From positions 1-64,000 of the forward strand of contig NZ_JANUEM010000006.1 in the NCBI RefSeq assembly GCF_024809855.1: DNA of 64,000 nucleotides. The letters run 5' to 3'. The notes beneath the pieces were generated by a model. The model had not been told where the DNA came from, did no database searches, and saw only the letters and a program-made list of their open reading frames with translations. The stretch comes from Rheinheimera pacifica. Its GTDB lineage: Bacteria; Pseudomonadota; Gammaproteobacteria; Enterobacterales; Alteromonadaceae. Below are positions 42,404-52,565 of this stretch, piece by piece; position 1 is the stretch's first letter; every line of letters begins with the position of its first letter. The position numbers were made by a program, and so were the translations under genes.

Positions 42404-44788
42404 TTACTTAGCTGGCTGAGGCAGCAACAGTTCTACCTGATAATGCCGGCCGGCGACAATATCCGTGATAAGCGGTTGTGGCAGTAAGCGGCCATCGACA
42501 CTTAGCTGCGCGACTTTGATATCACTTTGCCGGCGCATTACTATGCTAAACTCTGCGCCACGAAACTGCCGCTTAAGCTTAACCTGTGGCCAATCGGCGG
42601 GCAGTTGCGGTTGCAGTAATAAGCCCTCTGCACAACCTTTTACGCCAAACAGCCCTTCGATTAACGAGCGATATACCCAGTGTACAGTACCGGTATTAAA
42701 TAACTGGCTGGAGCGCCCGGCAGTGCGCGGAAATTGCCGGTAAGCACCGCGATAGTAATTCGGAATAAACACCGGTAACTGGCCGCGTTGCAGGCAGTCT
42801 TGCTCTGTGCTGCCGGGCAGCATCTGGCGCAGTACCTGATAAGCCTTGTCTGGCTGGTTAATCTGATACAACGCATACAGGTAAAATGCCGCCGCATGGT
42901 TATACACCGAGCCATTTTCGGCCGAGCCCGGATGCTTTTGTGTTACCCTGCCAACATCGTCGCGCATAGCGGTATAGGCCGGAGCCAGCATTTGCACACC
43001 ATAAGGCGTGGCCAGTTGGGCATCAATTTCGGCCAGCATCAGTTGCAGCTGCTCGTTATTAGCCGCCCCGCTTAACATGGCCCAGCTTTGCGGGTTCAGA
43101 TAAATACGGCCTTCAGCGTCTTTACTAACGCCAAATACCACATTGTCGTCGGTAATACCGCGGCCATACCATTTGCCATCCCACAGGTAATGGTTAACCG
43201 CCTGATTAAAGCTGTCAGCATCTTTGCGGTATTGCTCAGCACGTTGCTGCTCGCCCAGCTGCTGGCATATACCGGCCCAGCAGTTAAGCGCATAAGCCGC
43301 CGCCAGCGATAACCAACCCGATACGCCCCGGCCTTTGTAACCAACCATATTCATTGGATCGCACCAGTCGCCCTGTTCAATAAAACTCAGGCCCCGCGCA
43401 TCCCGTTTATGCAGCAACCAGCTCATGGCCCGGCAAATATGCTCAAACACTGTGGCTTGCTCAGCACTGTCGCCAAATGCGATCTGTTGCTGCAATAAGC
43501 CAGTGTCGTTGGTTTCAGCCAGGTAGGCGGCTAAACATACCGGCAACCACACGCACTGGTCAGTATGCGGCACCTGGTTAATGTATTTCAGCTCGGCATC
43601 GGGGTGCAGCAAAATGCCGTCTGGCATTTCACCGCTGCTGTGCTGCTGCGCCAATGCCGTTAATAAAGCCGTGCGAAACGCCTCTGGCCGCACATAGCTC
43701 ATGCCCATATTATCCTGCAGATAATTGCGCGTTTGCGGATCGGTAGTAAGCCGGTTAACGTCGCCGTGGTAATACACCTGGCGTGGCAGCCAGTGGTTTA
43801 CAAAGTTATCCAGTGCGGTATCGGGTGTTTCTATCTGTAAACAGCCCTCTCCTTGCGCAATATAATTGCTGTACTGCTGCTGCGCTGTGCTAAAGCCATC
43901 TGGCGTTAAAAAGTAACGCTGACGGGCTGCGGCAATCTCACTTTCATCCAGTGCCGGGCCAAACACAAAGCGGTAAACCTGCTGTGCACCAGCAGCCAGT
44001 TTCAGCCGGTATTGCATAACGCAGGCCGGGGTTTCATATAAGGCATCGCCGCCATCAAGCTCGGTTTGCTGCAAAGCACCCGGCGCATGCAGACCACCCT
44101 CACCTTCAAACGCTTGTTGTGCGCATTGCCAACTGGCAGGCACCTGCTCGGCCAGCAAAAAGGTTTTATCCTTTAGCAGCTTGTTTTTAAAATAATCGGG
44201 GTATTTTTGATACGGCGTTACCGATGAACACACTATGGCGTTGAGCGCCGGTTCAAACTTTGCTGACTGGTTCATCCACGACATATAACCCACCGGGAAA
44301 TACGGGTAGATACTCAGCTCTCGTGGCTGTGCACCAAGGTTAGTCACCGTAAGCTGCCACAACTCATGGGGCTGATCCGGGCTTAAGCACAGCTGCCATT
44401 GCAATTGCAGGCCCTGTTGCTGCAACTGCCAGCAAATATCACTTTTACCGGCCGAAAACACAAAGCTGTCGGCTTTGCTGCGCACCGGCTCGTAAGGTAC
44501 CGAAAACACCTTAGTGCTTTGCTCGTCTTTAATGTAAACAAAGCGGCCCGGATGATGCGCATAATACGGCTGCTCGGGCTGCATAAAGGTTTTTGCTTCC
44601 AAATTGGGCGCATGGGCGTATTTTGCCGGCTCCGGCTGCATAAACTGCGCAGTGGCATAGCCACGGCAGTTCAGTTGCACCATTAATTGTTTGTTCCATA
44701 AAAATGCTGCTGCCAGCGGCATAGTGGTAGGGCTGAATAAGTCATAACGTTGGCCGTTGTTGCCAGGTTGCATGCCAGAGGCTGCCAT
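42404..44788 (-). CDS. GH94 phosphorylase, probable cellobionate phosphorylase
   Basis: About 794 residues, the usual length for this GH94 group. Motifs are [19 protein letters not shown] near the start, [20 protein letters not shown] near residue 350 with the catalytic acid Asp, [10 protein letters not shown] near 430, [16 protein letters not shown] near 490, and the phosphate-site segment [15 protein letters not shown] near 655 with [17 protein letters not shown] near 710. GH94 enzymes split beta-glucosides with phosphate to give glucose-1-phosphate. The gluconokinase and GntR-like regulator beside it point to gluconate as the other product, hence cellobionic acid as substrate. Other GH94 specificities (cellobiose, chitobiose) are less likely in this setting. 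ATG at 44788 or TTG at 44791. Confidence 0.85.
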   Translation of the reverse strand: MAASGMQPGNNGQRYDLFSPTTMPLAAAFLWNKQLMVQLNCRGYATAQFMQPEPAKYAHAPNLEAKTFMQPEQPYYAHHPGRFVYIKDEQSTKVFSVPYEPVRSKADSFVFSAGKSDICWQLQQQGLQLQWQLCLSPDQPHELWQLTVTNLGAQPRELSIYPYFPVGYMSWMNQSAKFEPALNAIVCSSVTPYQKYPDYFKNKLLKDKTFLLAEQVPASWQCAQQAFEGEGGLHAPGALQQTELDGGDALYETPACVMQYRLKLAAGAQQVYRFVFGPALDESEIAAARQRYFLTPDGFSTAQQQYSNYIAQGEGCLQIETPDTALDNFVNHWLPRQVYYHGDVNRLTTDPQTRNYLQDNMGMSYVRPEAFRTALLTALAQQHSSGEMPDGILLHPDAELKYINQVPHTDQCVWLPVCLAAYLAETNDTGLLQQQIAFGDSAEQATVFEHICRAMSWLLHKRDARGLSFIEQGDWCDPMNMVGYKGRGVSGWLSLAAAYALNCWAGICQQLGEQQRAEQYRKDADSFNQAVNHYLWDGKWYGRGITDDNVVFGVSKDAEGRIYLNPQSWAMLSGAANNEQLQLMLAEIDAQLATPYGVQMLAPAYTAMRDDVGRVTQKHPGSAENGSVYNHAAAFYLYALYQINQPDKAYQVLRQMLPGSTEQDCLQRGQLPVFIPNYYRGAYRQFPRTAGRSSQLFNTGTVHWVYRSLIEGLFGVKGCAEGLLLQPQLPADWPQVKLKRQFRGAEFSIVMRRQSDIKVAQLSVDGRLLPQPLITDIVAGRHYQVELLLPQPAK

Positions 44789-44815
44789 CAAAGTAATACT
44801 CCGGGTAAAATTATC

Positions 44816-46204
44816 TTATGCGCTGGCGGCTGCCTTGCGCTGTTGCAAATCTAACTGAATTTTTGCCAGTTGCTGGTTATCCAGGCTGTAATAACGCATC
44901 ACAAAAGCTGCCAGCAGTGCGATAACCCCTGGGATCACCGAAATCAACAGTACTATGCCGGTTTGCGAGCCACTGCTTTGCTGCTCGTTAGCGACATAAC
45001 CAATAGCGGCCAGCAGCCAGCCAATTAAGGCCGATGCTATAGCCCCGCCCAGTTTTTGTGAGAATGTTGCTGCAGCAAAGGTCATGGCGGTGGCCCTGCG
45101 CCCGGTGCGCCATTCGTTGTAATCGGCCGTGTCGGCATACATAGAAAACGCCAGCGGCGACTTTGGCCCCAGCACAAAACCAATGGCCAGATTAAGCGCG
45201 AAAATAACACCGACAGCATCGGCCGGTACAAAGTACAGGCTGATGGAAAGCATCCCTGCTAAGGACATCAGTAACACCATCAAATGTTTTTTATCAATAA
45301 AGCGGGTCATCAGTGGCGTGGCCGCAGCACCAAGTGCCAGCGCAAACATATAGGAAGATAAAAACTCGCCGACTAAATCGGGCCTTTCAACATAATATTT
45401 AAAATAATACACACCGCTACCGGCACGCATGGTAATGGTTACCATAATAATCAGCGCCAGCGCAAATAACACCAGCCAGGGTTTGTTATGCTTTAAATCA
45501 GCCAGATCCTGCAGCACTGCAGTAGGTTGCCGGTTAATAGGTTCAATACGTTCGCGGGTGGTTAAAAAGGTTGTTAAAAACATCAGTGCTGCAGCGATAC
45601 CAAACACCAGCATCGTCAGTTGCCAGCCCAGCACATCATCGCCCTGCCCCAGCAAAGGCACTAACTTGGGTGTTAAATACGTTACCAGTATGCCACCGCT
45701 AAAACCGCCGATAAAACGAAAGCTTACCAGTGTTGTTCGCTGCTGGCTGTCGCTGGTAATAACGCCAGACAGGGCAGAATATGGAATATTAATCGCGGTA
45801 TACACCAGCATCAGCAAGGTGTAGGTAGCATAAGCCCATACCAGCTTGCCGGTTTCGCCCAAATCCGGCGTGCTGTAAGTGAGTACACCGGCAGCCGCCA
45901 GCGGTATTGCTAACCATAATAAATAAGGCCGGAATTTACCAAAGCGGCTGCGGGTGCGGTCGGCAATAGCCCCCATTAGCGGATCGGTAAAAGCATCAAT
46001 AATTTTTGTTACCAGCATCATAGTACCGGCAGCTGCCGCTGAAATGCCAAATACGTCGGTATAATAAATCAGCAAAAAAGCTGAAATATTAGTCCAGTAA
46101 AAGTTAAAGCCCATATCGCCGAGGCCGTAACCTATTTTTTCGCGCAGCGTTACCTGTGTGGCACTCTGCGGCGTTGTGGTGTGTTGCCTTGCTGAAGCGG
46201 TCAT
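44816..46204 (-). CDS. GPH-family sugar:cation symporter
   Basis: A 462-residue, 12-segment transporter of the glycoside-pentoside-hexuronide group. Signatures are EKIGYGLGDMGFNFYWTNIS near residue 25, KIIDAFTDPLMGAIADRTRS near 67 with RFGKFRPYLLW, and the second half VLGPKSPLAFSMYADTADYN near 345. It is placed between gluconokinase and the GH94 phosphorylase, so the likely cargo is the intact disaccharide acid, moved from periplasm to cytoplasm for phosphorolysis. Confidence 0.87.
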   Translation of the reverse strand: MTASARQHTTTPQSATQVTLREKIGYGLGDMGFNFYWTNISAFLLIYYTDVFGISAAAAGTMMLVTKIIDAFTDPLMGAIADRTRSRFGKFRPYLLWLAIPLAAAGVLTYSTPDLGETGKLVWAYATYTLLMLVYTAINIPYSALSGVITSDSQQRTTLVSFRFIGGFSGGILVTYLTPKLVPLLGQGDDVLGWQLTMLVFGIAAALMFLTTFLTTRERIEPINRQPTAVLQDLADLKHNKPWLVLFALALIIMVTITMRAGSGVYYFKYYVERPDLVGEFLSSYMFALALGAAATPLMTRFIDKKHLMVLLMSLAGMLSISLYFVPADAVGVIFALNLAIGFVLGPKSPLAFSMYADTADYNEWRTGRRATAMTFAAATFSQKLGGAIASALIGWLLAAIGYVANEQQSSGSQTGIVLLISVIPGVIALLAAFVMRYYSLDNQQLAKIQLDLQQRKAAASA

Positions 46205-46280
46205 ACCCTGTTATCCGTTATTATGAACTGTTATGGCATCAGCTCTGCGGCTGAATATGATAGCGCAATCAGGTATCGAT

Positions 46281-46793
46281 TTACGCGGCTAAAAACTGTG
46301 TTATCTGCTGTACCAGCTTTGCTGCCGGCAGCGTGATATCCAGCATGGTTATATCGGTTTCATTGTCGCAGCTTTGCATGGTGAGTAGCTGGCTTTGCAA
46401 CATGGCTGGCGGCATAAAATGGTTTTGCCGCTGCGCCAGGCGCTGTGCCAGCAATGTGGCATCGCCCTGTAAATAAAAAAAGTGGGCATTGTCTGCACTA
46501 CTGCGAATTTGCTGGCGGTGGCGGGCAATTAAACCGGAATAACTTAACACACAAGGCTGCTTTGCGGCTTTGCAGGCACTAAGCTCGTTACATAGTGCCT
46601 GTACCCAGCTTTCGCGTAAATGATCGGCCAGCGGTATGCCACTGGCCATCATCTGTTTTGCCTGCGGGCTGTGATAATCGTCGCCTTCAATAAAGCGCCA
46701 GCCCAGTTGCTGCGCCAGTAACTGGCCAACGGTTGACTTACCGCTACCGGCCACGCCCATAATCACAATCGTTTTGCTTACTGTAGCGCGCAT
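46281..46793 (-). CDS. gntK: Gluconokinase
   Basis: A 170-residue kinase that makes 6-phosphogluconate from gluconate. The Walker A motif is MGVAGSGKSTVGQ (residues 12-24), followed by WRFIEGDDYHSPQAKQMMASG near 33 and PLADHLRESW, then SYSGLIARHRQQIR near 85 and FFYLQGD, all typical of GntK. The start is set at MRATVSKTIV; the open frame extends 31 codons upstream into the operator region. First gene of the operon with the permease, GH94 and Gfo/Idh genes. The 6-phosphogluconate would enter the Entner-Doudoroff or pentose phosphate pathway. Confidence 0.92.
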   Translation of the reverse strand: MRATVSKTIVIMGVAGSGKSTVGQLLAQQLGWRFIEGDDYHSPQAKQMMASGIPLADHLRESWVQALCNELSACKAAKQPCVLSYSGLIARHRQQIRSSADNAHFFYLQGDATLLAQRLAQRQNHFMPPAMLQSQLLTMQSCDNETDITMLDITLPAAKLVQQITQFLAA

Positions 46794-46850
46794 AATAAGC
46801 TGCTGCTTCCTGTTAGTGTTGCTTGTTGGTTTCAAGCTTAAACCAGCAAC

Positions 46851-46868
46851 AATGATTGCGCAACCATT
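46851..46868. promoter_or_regulatory. LacI-family operator between gntK and its regulator
   Basis: AATGATTGCGCAACCATT: symmetrical around the central GCGC except for one base pair. Lies between the divergent gntK operon and regulator gene, so it can control both. Near-identical sites are at 50534 and 50644 before the TonB receptor. Confidence 0.8.
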
Positions 46869-46924
46869 TTGACTAACAACCCGCAATACAGTATTGTCTT
46901 GTAAAAGATTGCAGAGCTAAGCTT

Positions 46925-47926
46925 ATGAGCCCAAAGCCAAATTTAAAAGACGTTGCCAAAGTTGCCGGTGTAAGCGCCATCACGGTATCGCGGGTATTGA
47001 CAGACCCAACCAAGGTATCTGACAAATTACGCAATAAAGTAGAAAAAGCCATTCACGAAATTGGCTATATCCGCAACCATGCTGCCAGCGCCCTGGCGTC
47101 GAAAAAGTCCGGCGTGCTGGCCGTTATTATTCCGTCGTTATCCAATATTGTGTTTAACGATGTACTGCAGGGCATTTATCAGGCAGTGAAAGCAAAAAAC
47201 CTGCAGGTGCTGCTGGGCGACTGCCACTACTCGCCGTTGGAAGAAGAAAAGTTGATTGCTACCCTGCTTAGCCAATCGCCGGAAGGCTTTATTGTTACCG
47301 GAGCCGCACAAACTGATTACGCCCGTAAACTGTTACTGCAGGCTGATATTCCGGTGGTGCAGATCATGGAGCTGACCAATCAGCCGATAGATTTAAACAT
47401 TGGCTTTTCGCATTACCAGGCCAGTTACGATATGACGAAACACCTGCTACAACGTGGCTATCGCGCACCGGCCTTTGTTGGTGCCCGCATGGACCCCCGC
47501 ACCCAGCAGCGGCTGGCAGGTTTTAAACAAGCTATCGCCGACTGGCCACAGCCCTGTCGCAGTTTTATTAAAACCACGGTGCAACCCTCGTCGATTAAAC
47601 TGGGCGGCCAGCTGTTACAGGCCGTAATTGCCGAATCAGACAACCAGTGCGATGCGGTATTTTGCTGTAATGATGATCTGGCGCTGGGTGCTTTGTTTGA
47701 AAGTAAACGCATGAATTTAAACGTGCCCAAAGATATTGCCATTTGCGGCTTTAATGATTTGGAAGCTTCAGCATTGGTTGAACCAGCCATTACATCTGTG
47801 GCATCACCACGCGCTGATATGGGCCGCCAGGCAGTAGAAATGTTGTTTAGCGCAGCTGGTAAAGGCCGCCATGCGGTAGCCCCGGTAGATGTCGGTTACA
47901 ATATTATGGTACGCAGCTCAACCTGA
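46925..47926 (+). CDS. LacI-family regulator, gluconate-type (GntR-like)
   Basis: A 333-residue repressor. The helix-turn-helix is NLKDVAKVAGVSAITVSRVL (6-25) with the hinge helix near HAASALASKKSG, then the effector domain: VLAVIIPSLSNIVFNDVLQG, VPKDIAICGFNDLEASALVEP. Its layout closely parallels the E. coli gluconate repressor (LacI family, called GntR there), including PSLSNxVFxxVLxGI and VFCCNDDLALGALFE. Gluconate or 6-phosphogluconate is therefore the probable inducer. It is divergent from gntK and convergent with the TonB receptor gene. Confidence 0.87.
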   Translation: MSPKPNLKDVAKVAGVSAITVSRVLTDPTKVSDKLRNKVEKAIHEIGYIRNHAASALASKKSGVLAVIIPSLSNIVFNDVLQGIYQAVKAKNLQVLLGDCHYSPLEEEKLIATLLSQSPEGFIVTGAAQTDYARKLLLQADIPVVQIMELTNQPIDLNIGFSHYQASYDMTKHLLQRGYRAPAFVGARMDPRTQQRLAGFKQAIADWPQPCRSFIKTTVQPSSIKLGGQLLQAVIAESDNQCDAVFCCNDDLALGALFESKRMNLNVPKDIAICGFNDLEASALVEPAITSVASPRADMGRQAVEMLFSAAGKGRHAVAPVDVGYNIMVRSST

Positions 47927-47943
47927 GTTGCAACATGAATAAC

Positions 47944-47969
47944 AACGCCGCTGATATCTCAGCGGCGTT
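47944..47969. terminator. Bidirectional terminator between regulator and TonB receptor
   Basis: Perfect 11-bp stem AACGCCGCTGA/TCAGCGGCGTT with a TATC loop between two convergent stop codons. Confidence 0.75.
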
Positions 47970-47980
47970 GGCCTGCGTGA

Positions 47981-50455
47981 TTAATCAAAACTCACTTTTA
48001 CCCGAACGCCAAAAGTACGTGGCGCCTGCCACATATAGTTAGGTACCGGGTTGCTGTTCCAGCGGCCCTGATCGCTTTTTATGGCTTTGTCAGTCAGGTT
48101 ATTAACAAAAGCTTCCAGACTCCAGTTACCGGCCGATGGCTGATAAACCAGGCTGGCGTCCAGCTTGGTATACGCATCCTGACGGTCAATGTCTGCTGCA
48201 TAAGGCAGATTACGGAAGCCTTCCGGTCTGTCACCACGGTTAGCCGGATCAAACCAGATCTCTGACGAATAGCTGGCACGCAGGCGTGGCCGCACTGAAG
48301 CCCCATTGCTTAACTCAAAGAAATGCTCATAACTTAGCGACATACTAAACTCTGGTGCCTGCACCAGATGGTTACCGCTGAAATCCAGTAAATTTGGTAG
48401 ATTCGGGTTACCGGCTGACGGGTTAAAAGCGATACCGTCGGCGCCATAGCTGGAGTCGGTAGTGAAAAACTCATCGTATTTCGCATCCAGATACGACATA
48501 GTGCCGTTCAGCTCGCCGTTACGGCCCACCAGCCATTTCGCTTCTACTTCCAAACCATTAATAGTGGCTTTACCGGCGTTGGTTTTGCGCAATAAGTCAG
48601 CACCGGTTTCGGTGGTGACATTACTGGTTACCTGTAAGTCGGTGTATTCGGTGCTGAATAAAGCAGCAAATACCTGCAAAGTGCTATCGAGGAACGAGCC
48701 TTTTAAGCCCAGCTCAATGCTGGTATTTTCTTCCGGTGCCACATAAGCATTGGTACCGGCAGCTTCATTGTTGTTTCTGGCAATGATGGCGTCCAGATCA
48801 GCTTGTGTAAACGGGCCGGTACCGGTGTACTGGCCGCCGTCCTGAATAGTGCCGGATTTAAAGCCGGTAGCATAAGAGCTATACAGCATAATAGTGGGTG
48901 AGAAATCCCACTCCAGCCGCGCCATACCGGTAGTTTTGTCCCAGCTTGGGCTGGTATCGTTGTAGGTGTCTACCCAGCACTGGCCGGGTTGTACCAGGTG
49001 TTTGTTTGGTGCCAGGCCATTTAGCAGATTATCCGGATCCAGCAGGCCGACATAGTCACTGTTTAGCGGCAGGTTTTCGGTGCGTTTAACATCAGGGCAC
49101 ATAATGTTACGCCCGCCTCTGTCCCAACGCTCGTCTTCGGTATAACGCAGCCCGACACTAACACGGAATTCATCAGTAAGTTTATAAGTGCTTTGGGCAT
49201 AAATACTGTTAGATTTCAGACCACGATCCGGCTGGCGGTAGGTAGACCATAAATTCGGGTTAGGTGTATTGCCACCTTCGTAGTCTACATCCGGGTGCAC
49301 TATATCAAAGTGAGTGCTGTTGTTTTCTTTAAAGTAAAACAAGCCAACCATCCACTGCAGGCGGGCGCTGTCTTCATTTTTAAGTTGCAGTTCATGCTGG
49401 GTTGCTTCGTGGGTACATTCTACACAGCCGCCCCACTCATATTTGTTTTGATCCCAGCTTCTGTCCCAGACAGATTCACGCGACGAATCGGTATAACCAC
49501 CGATATAGGACACCGTAATACCGTTATCAAAATTGTAATTTAACCGGGTACGCACGCTGTCGATCACAAAATCGTTAAAGCCCGGCTCCTGAATATAGGC
49601 CGAACGGTTTGAGCCGCCACTTACTGTCGGAATATGGCCTGTGCCCTGGTCAGTAAAGTTTTCATATGACAAAAACCAGTCAAAATTATCATTCGGCTGC
49701 CATAGCGCACTGATACGGGCGGCGGCCAAATCGGTAGAGCCGTAATTTTTGCCCATGGCAGAACCCGGCGCCATATCTACCACGCCTTCAGATTTATCCA
49801 TTGCTGCAGCCACACGAATTGCCAGCGTATCGGTCAGCGGTAAGTTAACCATGGCGCGGGTGGCACGCCGGTCATAGTTACCCAGGGTAAATTCAGCATT
49901 GGCTTCAAAGTAATCCAGTTTAGGTTTGGCCGTATGCAAATTAACCACACCGCCGGTGGCATTACGGCCAAATAAGGTGCCCTGTGGCCCGCGTAAAATC
50001 TCGGCGCCTTCTAAATCGAACATCAAGGCTGAAGCGCCCTGAGAGCGGGCAGAATAAACACCGTCAACATGGAAGGCTACTGCAGGGTCACCGCTTTCGG
50101 TTTGGTCCGACGAGCCAATACCACGCAGGTATACCATAGGTGTATTTTGCGTGCCATTTTGGGCAATATGTAAACTTGGCACTATGCCTTGTAAATCATC
50201 CAGTTGCAGTACGTGGTTGTCGTCCAGTGCATTCTGGTCAAAGGCTGTAACCGCCAGCGGTGTTTCGCGGATAGTGGTTACCCGTTTGGTGGCGCTTACC
50301 TGGATTACTTCTATCGCACGCGCTTCACTGCTGCCGTCTGCTGCAGGTTCAGCACTTTGCGCATATACGCTATTTGCTCCGGCTGCAAGCAAGGCAGCAG
50401 AGATCAAAAGATAGCTTTGCTTAAGTTTGGTAATTGGTTTTTTGCTGATTGGCAT
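47981..50455 (-). CDS. TonB-dependent receptor, probably for aldobionic acid or gluco-oligosaccharide
   Basis: An 824-residue outer-membrane receptor with signal peptide ending VYAQS. A TonB-box-like EVIQVSATKR follows, then the plug (TTIRETPLAVTAFDQNALDD, LRGIGSSDQTESGDPAVAFH, EILRGPQGTLFGRNATGG), and the barrel ends RTFGVRVKVSFD. The plug is of the common FecA/BtuB-like sort, with RGPQGTLFGRN, and differs from the two TonB-Xanth-Caul receptors further left. Two copies of the GntR-like operator lie upstream, which ties it to the gntK-GH94 operon and suggests cellobionate or a related oligosaccharide as cargo. Confidence 0.85.
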   Translation of the reverse strand: MPISKKPITKLKQSYLLISAALLAAGANSVYAQSAEPAADGSSEARAIEVIQVSATKRVTTIRETPLAVTAFDQNALDDNHVLQLDDLQGIVPSLHIAQNGTQNTPMVYLRGIGSSDQTESGDPAVAFHVDGVYSARSQGASALMFDLEGAEILRGPQGTLFGRNATGGVVNLHTAKPKLDYFEANAEFTLGNYDRRATRAMVNLPLTDTLAIRVAAAMDKSEGVVDMAPGSAMGKNYGSTDLAAARISALWQPNDNFDWFLSYENFTDQGTGHIPTVSGGSNRSAYIQEPGFNDFVIDSVRTRLNYNFDNGITVSYIGGYTDSSRESVWDRSWDQNKYEWGGCVECTHEATQHELQLKNEDSARLQWMVGLFYFKENNSTHFDIVHPDVDYEGGNTPNPNLWSTYRQPDRGLKSNSIYAQSTYKLTDEFRVSVGLRYTEDERWDRGGRNIMCPDVKRTENLPLNSDYVGLLDPDNLLNGLAPNKHLVQPGQCWVDTYNDTSPSWDKTTGMARLEWDFSPTIMLYSSYATGFKSGTIQDGGQYTGTGPFTQADLDAIIARNNNEAAGTNAYVAPEENTSIELGLKGSFLDSTLQVFAALFSTEYTDLQVTSNVTTETGADLLRKTNAGKATINGLEVEAKWLVGRNGELNGTMSYLDAKYDEFFTTDSSYGADGIAFNPSAGNPNLPNLLDFSGNHLVQAPEFSMSLSYEHFFELSNGASVRPRLRASYSSEIWFDPANRGDRPEGFRNLPYAADIDRQDAYTKLDASLVYQPSAGNWSLEAFVNNLTDKAIKSDQGRWNSNPVPNYMWQAPRTFGVRVKVSFD

Positions 50456-50533
50456 AATTGTTTCTCCCCCCGGAGTTGTTGTCGTTACTGCAGCTCAAGC
50501 ACTTACACAGGGCCCAGTTATTGTTATCAAATA

Positions 50534-50551
50534 AATGTTTGCGCTACCATT
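50534..50551. promoter_or_regulatory. GntR-like operator, promoter-proximal copy
   Basis: AATGTTTGCGCTACCATT, two changes from the site at 46851. It covers the expected transcription start of the receptor gene, 10 bases after the -10 box. Confidence 0.7.
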
Positions 50552-50560
50552 TAACTGAAG

Positions 50561-50590
50561 GTTATACGAAAAAAACCTACAGCAGGCCAA
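50561..50590 (-). promoter_or_regulatory. Promoter of the third TonB receptor gene
   Basis: On the minus strand TTGGCC (50585-50590) and TATAAC (50561-50566) are 18 bases apart. The leader to the ATG is about 100 bases. Confidence 0.55.
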
Positions 50591-50643
50591 TTAAATACAG
50601 CAAGTTATTGACTTAAGCATCATCAAAACCGCTATCAACCAAA

Positions 50644-50661
50644 AATGATTGCGCAACCATA
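50644..50661. promoter_or_regulatory. GntR-like operator, distal copy
   Basis: AATGATTGCGCAACCATA, one change from the site at 46851, centred 110 bases upstream of the proximal copy. The pair could form a repression loop. Confidence 0.75.
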
Positions 50662-50772
50662 TTTTAATAATTGGGCTAAATTAGAGCGAAAGCAGGTAGC
50701 TTGTCAAGGAAAAAAGCGGTTATTGCACCAGCAACTGCCACAAGGTGCAGTTAAGCACCCGGAGCAGTGCCG

Positions 50773-52482
50773 TTAGAAAGCTATATCTGAGGATAAGATT
50801 TTCGAAATAAACTCAATAGCTTGCACTGACTGATAAGAATTATGCTCGGAGGCAACTACATACTCTGCCACGGCCTGGGGTAAATGCGCACTACTATAGG
50901 GCACTACACTGTCATTTAATGCCGGGCATGTAGCAAAGTCGGCGCAGCGGTCTGCCCTGTTATTGCCTATTACCGAATACACCGGCACCTGTAGTGGTAA
51001 CAAGTTTAATTGCTGCACCAACGGGTGCCTGGGCGATAATACATCAACGCTGTTAGGGCCAAAGCCACGCATATAGCTGCGCATGGCGGGTTTAATATCA
51101 TCTTTAGTTAATGCCAGCCACATATTGCCAAACACGTTTTTCACCGCTTTAGGCAACGTGATCATGGCTGATGCTAATCTGCCGATCCAGCCGTCAGCAG
51201 TAGCCGCGCCGCGGTGCGGCGTATCAATAAACACTACCGTTTTTACATAAGGCCGGGCCGTAAAAATAAAAATATCCTGCAGGCTCTGGCGGGTGTCGGC
51301 ATTTACCGGCAGCTCAGCTGCAGGCCGGTAAAAAGTGGTATCCCATAAAGCGGTACCGCTGTTTTGTACAAAGGTTTTGCTGATAATACCGCCCATACTA
51401 TGGCCTACCAGTACCATATTATTTGCAGCTACTGCCTGACCGTCTGGCGAAATATGCTGCAGCAGTTCATCAGTGCGTTGCCTTAAACGCATGGCATTAA
51501 AAAACGGCGGCGGGCCGGAGGGGTAAAACGCATGCCACACCTGATAACGGGCCGATAGCTGCGGATCAGAAAATATCGCCCAGCTTAAGCGGCGCCATAT
51601 CAACGGGCTGGAATTTAAACCATGGATCATCAAAACCGGGATTTTGTCTTCACTTAGCGGCTCTATGGCATAAATACCCAATTTTTCGTCTACTTTGTCA
51701 GCATTAAACAGGCCGGTTTTTTCTAACTGATCGGCCACCGCCACTTCTACTAAACATAAATACGCGGCTGCAGGATCATAATTCAGCAGATATTGCTGCC
51801 CGGCTACCGGCCAGTTTTGCTGTTGTTGCATATAAACACCGCGCAGTGTGAGCACAGGCAGCACCGGGTTGCTAAAATCCAGCTTTACCGGCATCACAGT
51901 AAGCGGGCGGAAAATCCCCTCAGGCGGAAAATAACGATCCTGCTCAGAGCCGGTGTTTGCACGCTGCCCTACTACAGCAATGCCTAAACCATTATCCTGC
52001 TGGCGTAACATAAAAGGGTCATAAGCCTGCAAATCAGCCGCCAGAAAAAACTGCTCAAACGCCTGGCCACTTTCATCGCTGTCTGCCGATAACTCAAGCC
52101 GCAGATTCAGCGCTTTAGTGTCCTGCCGCGCCAACGCCGCCCTGACCAGCGGCATTAATGCCCGGTTATAGTAGCCAACAGCCTGCTGGCGCTGCGAATC
52201 ATCCAGTGGCTGCGCCAGCCAGCGTTCTGCGCAGCTTAGCTGCAATAAAAATAGCTGATACCCCGGTGAGCGCTGCGCAGTAAGTTGCAGGCAATACTCT
52301 GCTATAGCCACATCTGGCACCTGGTTTAATGCAATATATTGGTAAGCCAGCAAACCTGTTACAGCCTCTTCCGGCATCGCTGCAGGTTTTTTCCAGTAGA
52401 TATATTTGCCCTGGCTACAACCCTGCAATGCCATAATAAGCAGCAGAATACACAATTGCCCTACACGGTAACGCTGCAACAT
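50773..52482 (-). CDS. Lipoprotein alpha/beta hydrolase (lipase-like)
   Basis: A 569-residue protein. The lipobox LQGC is at about residue 22 and AGGAGTAAAA precedes the start. The N-terminal 270 residues are helical with no clear match. The C-terminal half is an alpha/beta hydrolase: IPVLMIHGLNSSPLIWRRL near residue 280 (oxyanion), MVLVGHSMGGIISKTFVQNS near 360 (Ser nucleophile), IDTPHRGAA near 425 and ASEHNSYQS near 550 (possible His). This fits a large serine lipase or esterase of the outer membrane or periplasm. Substrate unknown; single gene. Confidence 0.78.
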   Translation of the reverse strand: MLQRYRVGQLCILLLIMALQGCSQGKYIYWKKPAAMPEEAVTGLLAYQYIALNQVPDVAIAEYCLQLTAQRSPGYQLFLLQLSCAERWLAQPLDDSQRQQAVGYYNRALMPLVRAALARQDTKALNLRLELSADSDESGQAFEQFFLAADLQAYDPFMLRQQDNGLGIAVVGQRANTGSEQDRYFPPEGIFRPLTVMPVKLDFSNPVLPVLTLRGVYMQQQQNWPVAGQQYLLNYDPAAAYLCLVEVAVADQLEKTGLFNADKVDEKLGIYAIEPLSEDKIPVLMIHGLNSSPLIWRRLSWAIFSDPQLSARYQVWHAFYPSGPPPFFNAMRLRQRTDELLQHISPDGQAVAANNMVLVGHSMGGIISKTFVQNSGTALWDTTFYRPAAELPVNADTRQSLQDIFIFTARPYVKTVVFIDTPHRGAATADGWIGRLASAMITLPKAVKNVFGNMWLALTKDDIKPAMRSYMRGFGPNSVDVLSPRHPLVQQLNLLPLQVPVYSVIGNNRADRCADFATCPALNDSVVPYSSAHLPQAVAEYVVASEHNSYQSVQAIEFISKILSSDIAF

Positions 52483-52565
52483 TTTTACTCCTGTAGTTTA
52501 AAAACAGGTTTGATTTCCGCTATGCTGTACCACTATAGCATTGTTCTGTGTCAGGTTTTTTCAGT

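Larger units (their letters stand above)
50456..50772. other. Control region of the third TonB receptor gene
   Basis: No ORF. It holds a promoter, two LacI-type operators and, at its right end, the 3' flank of the lipoprotein hydrolase gene, in which no clear terminator was seen. Confidence 0.6.
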
